DNA of 64,000 nucleotides, taken from NCBI GenBank assembly GCA_963725255.1, contig CAVRXV010000005.1:62001-126000 (forward strand), in the 5' to 3' direction. Positions 63,935-64,000 of this stretch are shown here, piece after piece. Both the position numbers and the translations under genes were made by a program. This DNA comes from JAIEPX01 sp963725255. GTDB taxonomy: Bacteria > Pseudomonadota > Gammaproteobacteria > JAIEPX01. The notes beneath the pieces were generated by a model that was given only the letters and a program-made list of their open reading frames with translations, was not told the origin of the DNA and did no database searches. Positions within the stretch are counted from its first letter, which is position 1. Every line of letters starts with the position of its first letter.

Positions 63935-64000
63935 GGATACACACTTATTGGAGAAACTTAGCTAGGTATCTAATAGGCACAAATTAAATAATTCTTTATA

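Noticed and set aside
1..64000. tRNA, rRNA, CRISPR and prophage genes
   Set aside because: None was recognised on reading both strands, although a dedicated RNA search was not possible.

Overview
The window is AT-rich chromosomal DNA from a gammaproteobacterium. Core genes (rpmH-rnpA-yidD-yidC-mnmE, the enteric-order his operon, miaE, RND efflux) look gammaproteobacterial. Several accessory genes look like host-manipulation genes: a phosphothreonine-lyase-like protein, a Rab-like protein ending in a CaaX box, a leucine-rich-repeat gene and a polymorphic-membrane-protein-like secreted protein. Together these suggest a host-associated, probably intracellular, Legionellales-like bacterium. The genus is not settled by the sequence alone.

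Layout. 1-1.7 kb: hipBA with three phased operators. 1.8-13 kb: an accessory zone with a flavoenzyme, candidate effectors and an amylase-family gene, plus many broken genes (LRR, wHTH-nucleotidyltransferase, zinc-ribbon protein, AAA ATPase, glycosyltransferase), with miaE in the middle. 13-17.4 kb: RND efflux adaptor and pump. 17.5-18.4 kb: two universal stress proteins. 18.7-19.0 kb: probable oriC with three perfect DnaA boxes but no dnaA beside it. 19.1-23.0 kb: rpmH-rnpA-yidD-yidC-mnmE. 23.2-25.7 kb: a SulP transporter divergent from a beta-carbonic anhydrase. 25.7-38.3 kb: small enzymes, vapBC, an ABC exporter, an AlbA_2 regulator behind a five-site operator array, a secreted beta-helix protein, a small repeat-bounded element and an XRE-ImmA/PIN toxin-antitoxin pair. 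38.4-42.8 kb: a DUF4238 protein, an exported cytosine-deaminase-like enzyme and two peptidoglycan peptidases. 43.0-51.6 kb: purH, a TrpR-like regulator and hisGDCBHAFI. 51.6-64 kb: LysR and a membrane protein, the Rab-like gene, a split sacsin-ATPase/DUF3883 gene, an ABC exporter, a LuxR regulator and a large FAD protein.

How parts fit together. purH and the his operon are linked metabolically, because HisF/HisH release AICAR, which PurH consumes. They are also linked by a shared 24-bp promoter element (22/24 identical) in front of purH and of the TrpR-like gene, so that protein is probably a joint regulator. SulP and carbonic anhydrase probably form a bicarbonate uptake and hydration pair.

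Caution: at least seven genes are interrupted by single-base length changes, most of them in short A or T runs, including hisB and the sacsin-like gene. This may be genuine decay, phase variation or assembly error; the reads would decide.
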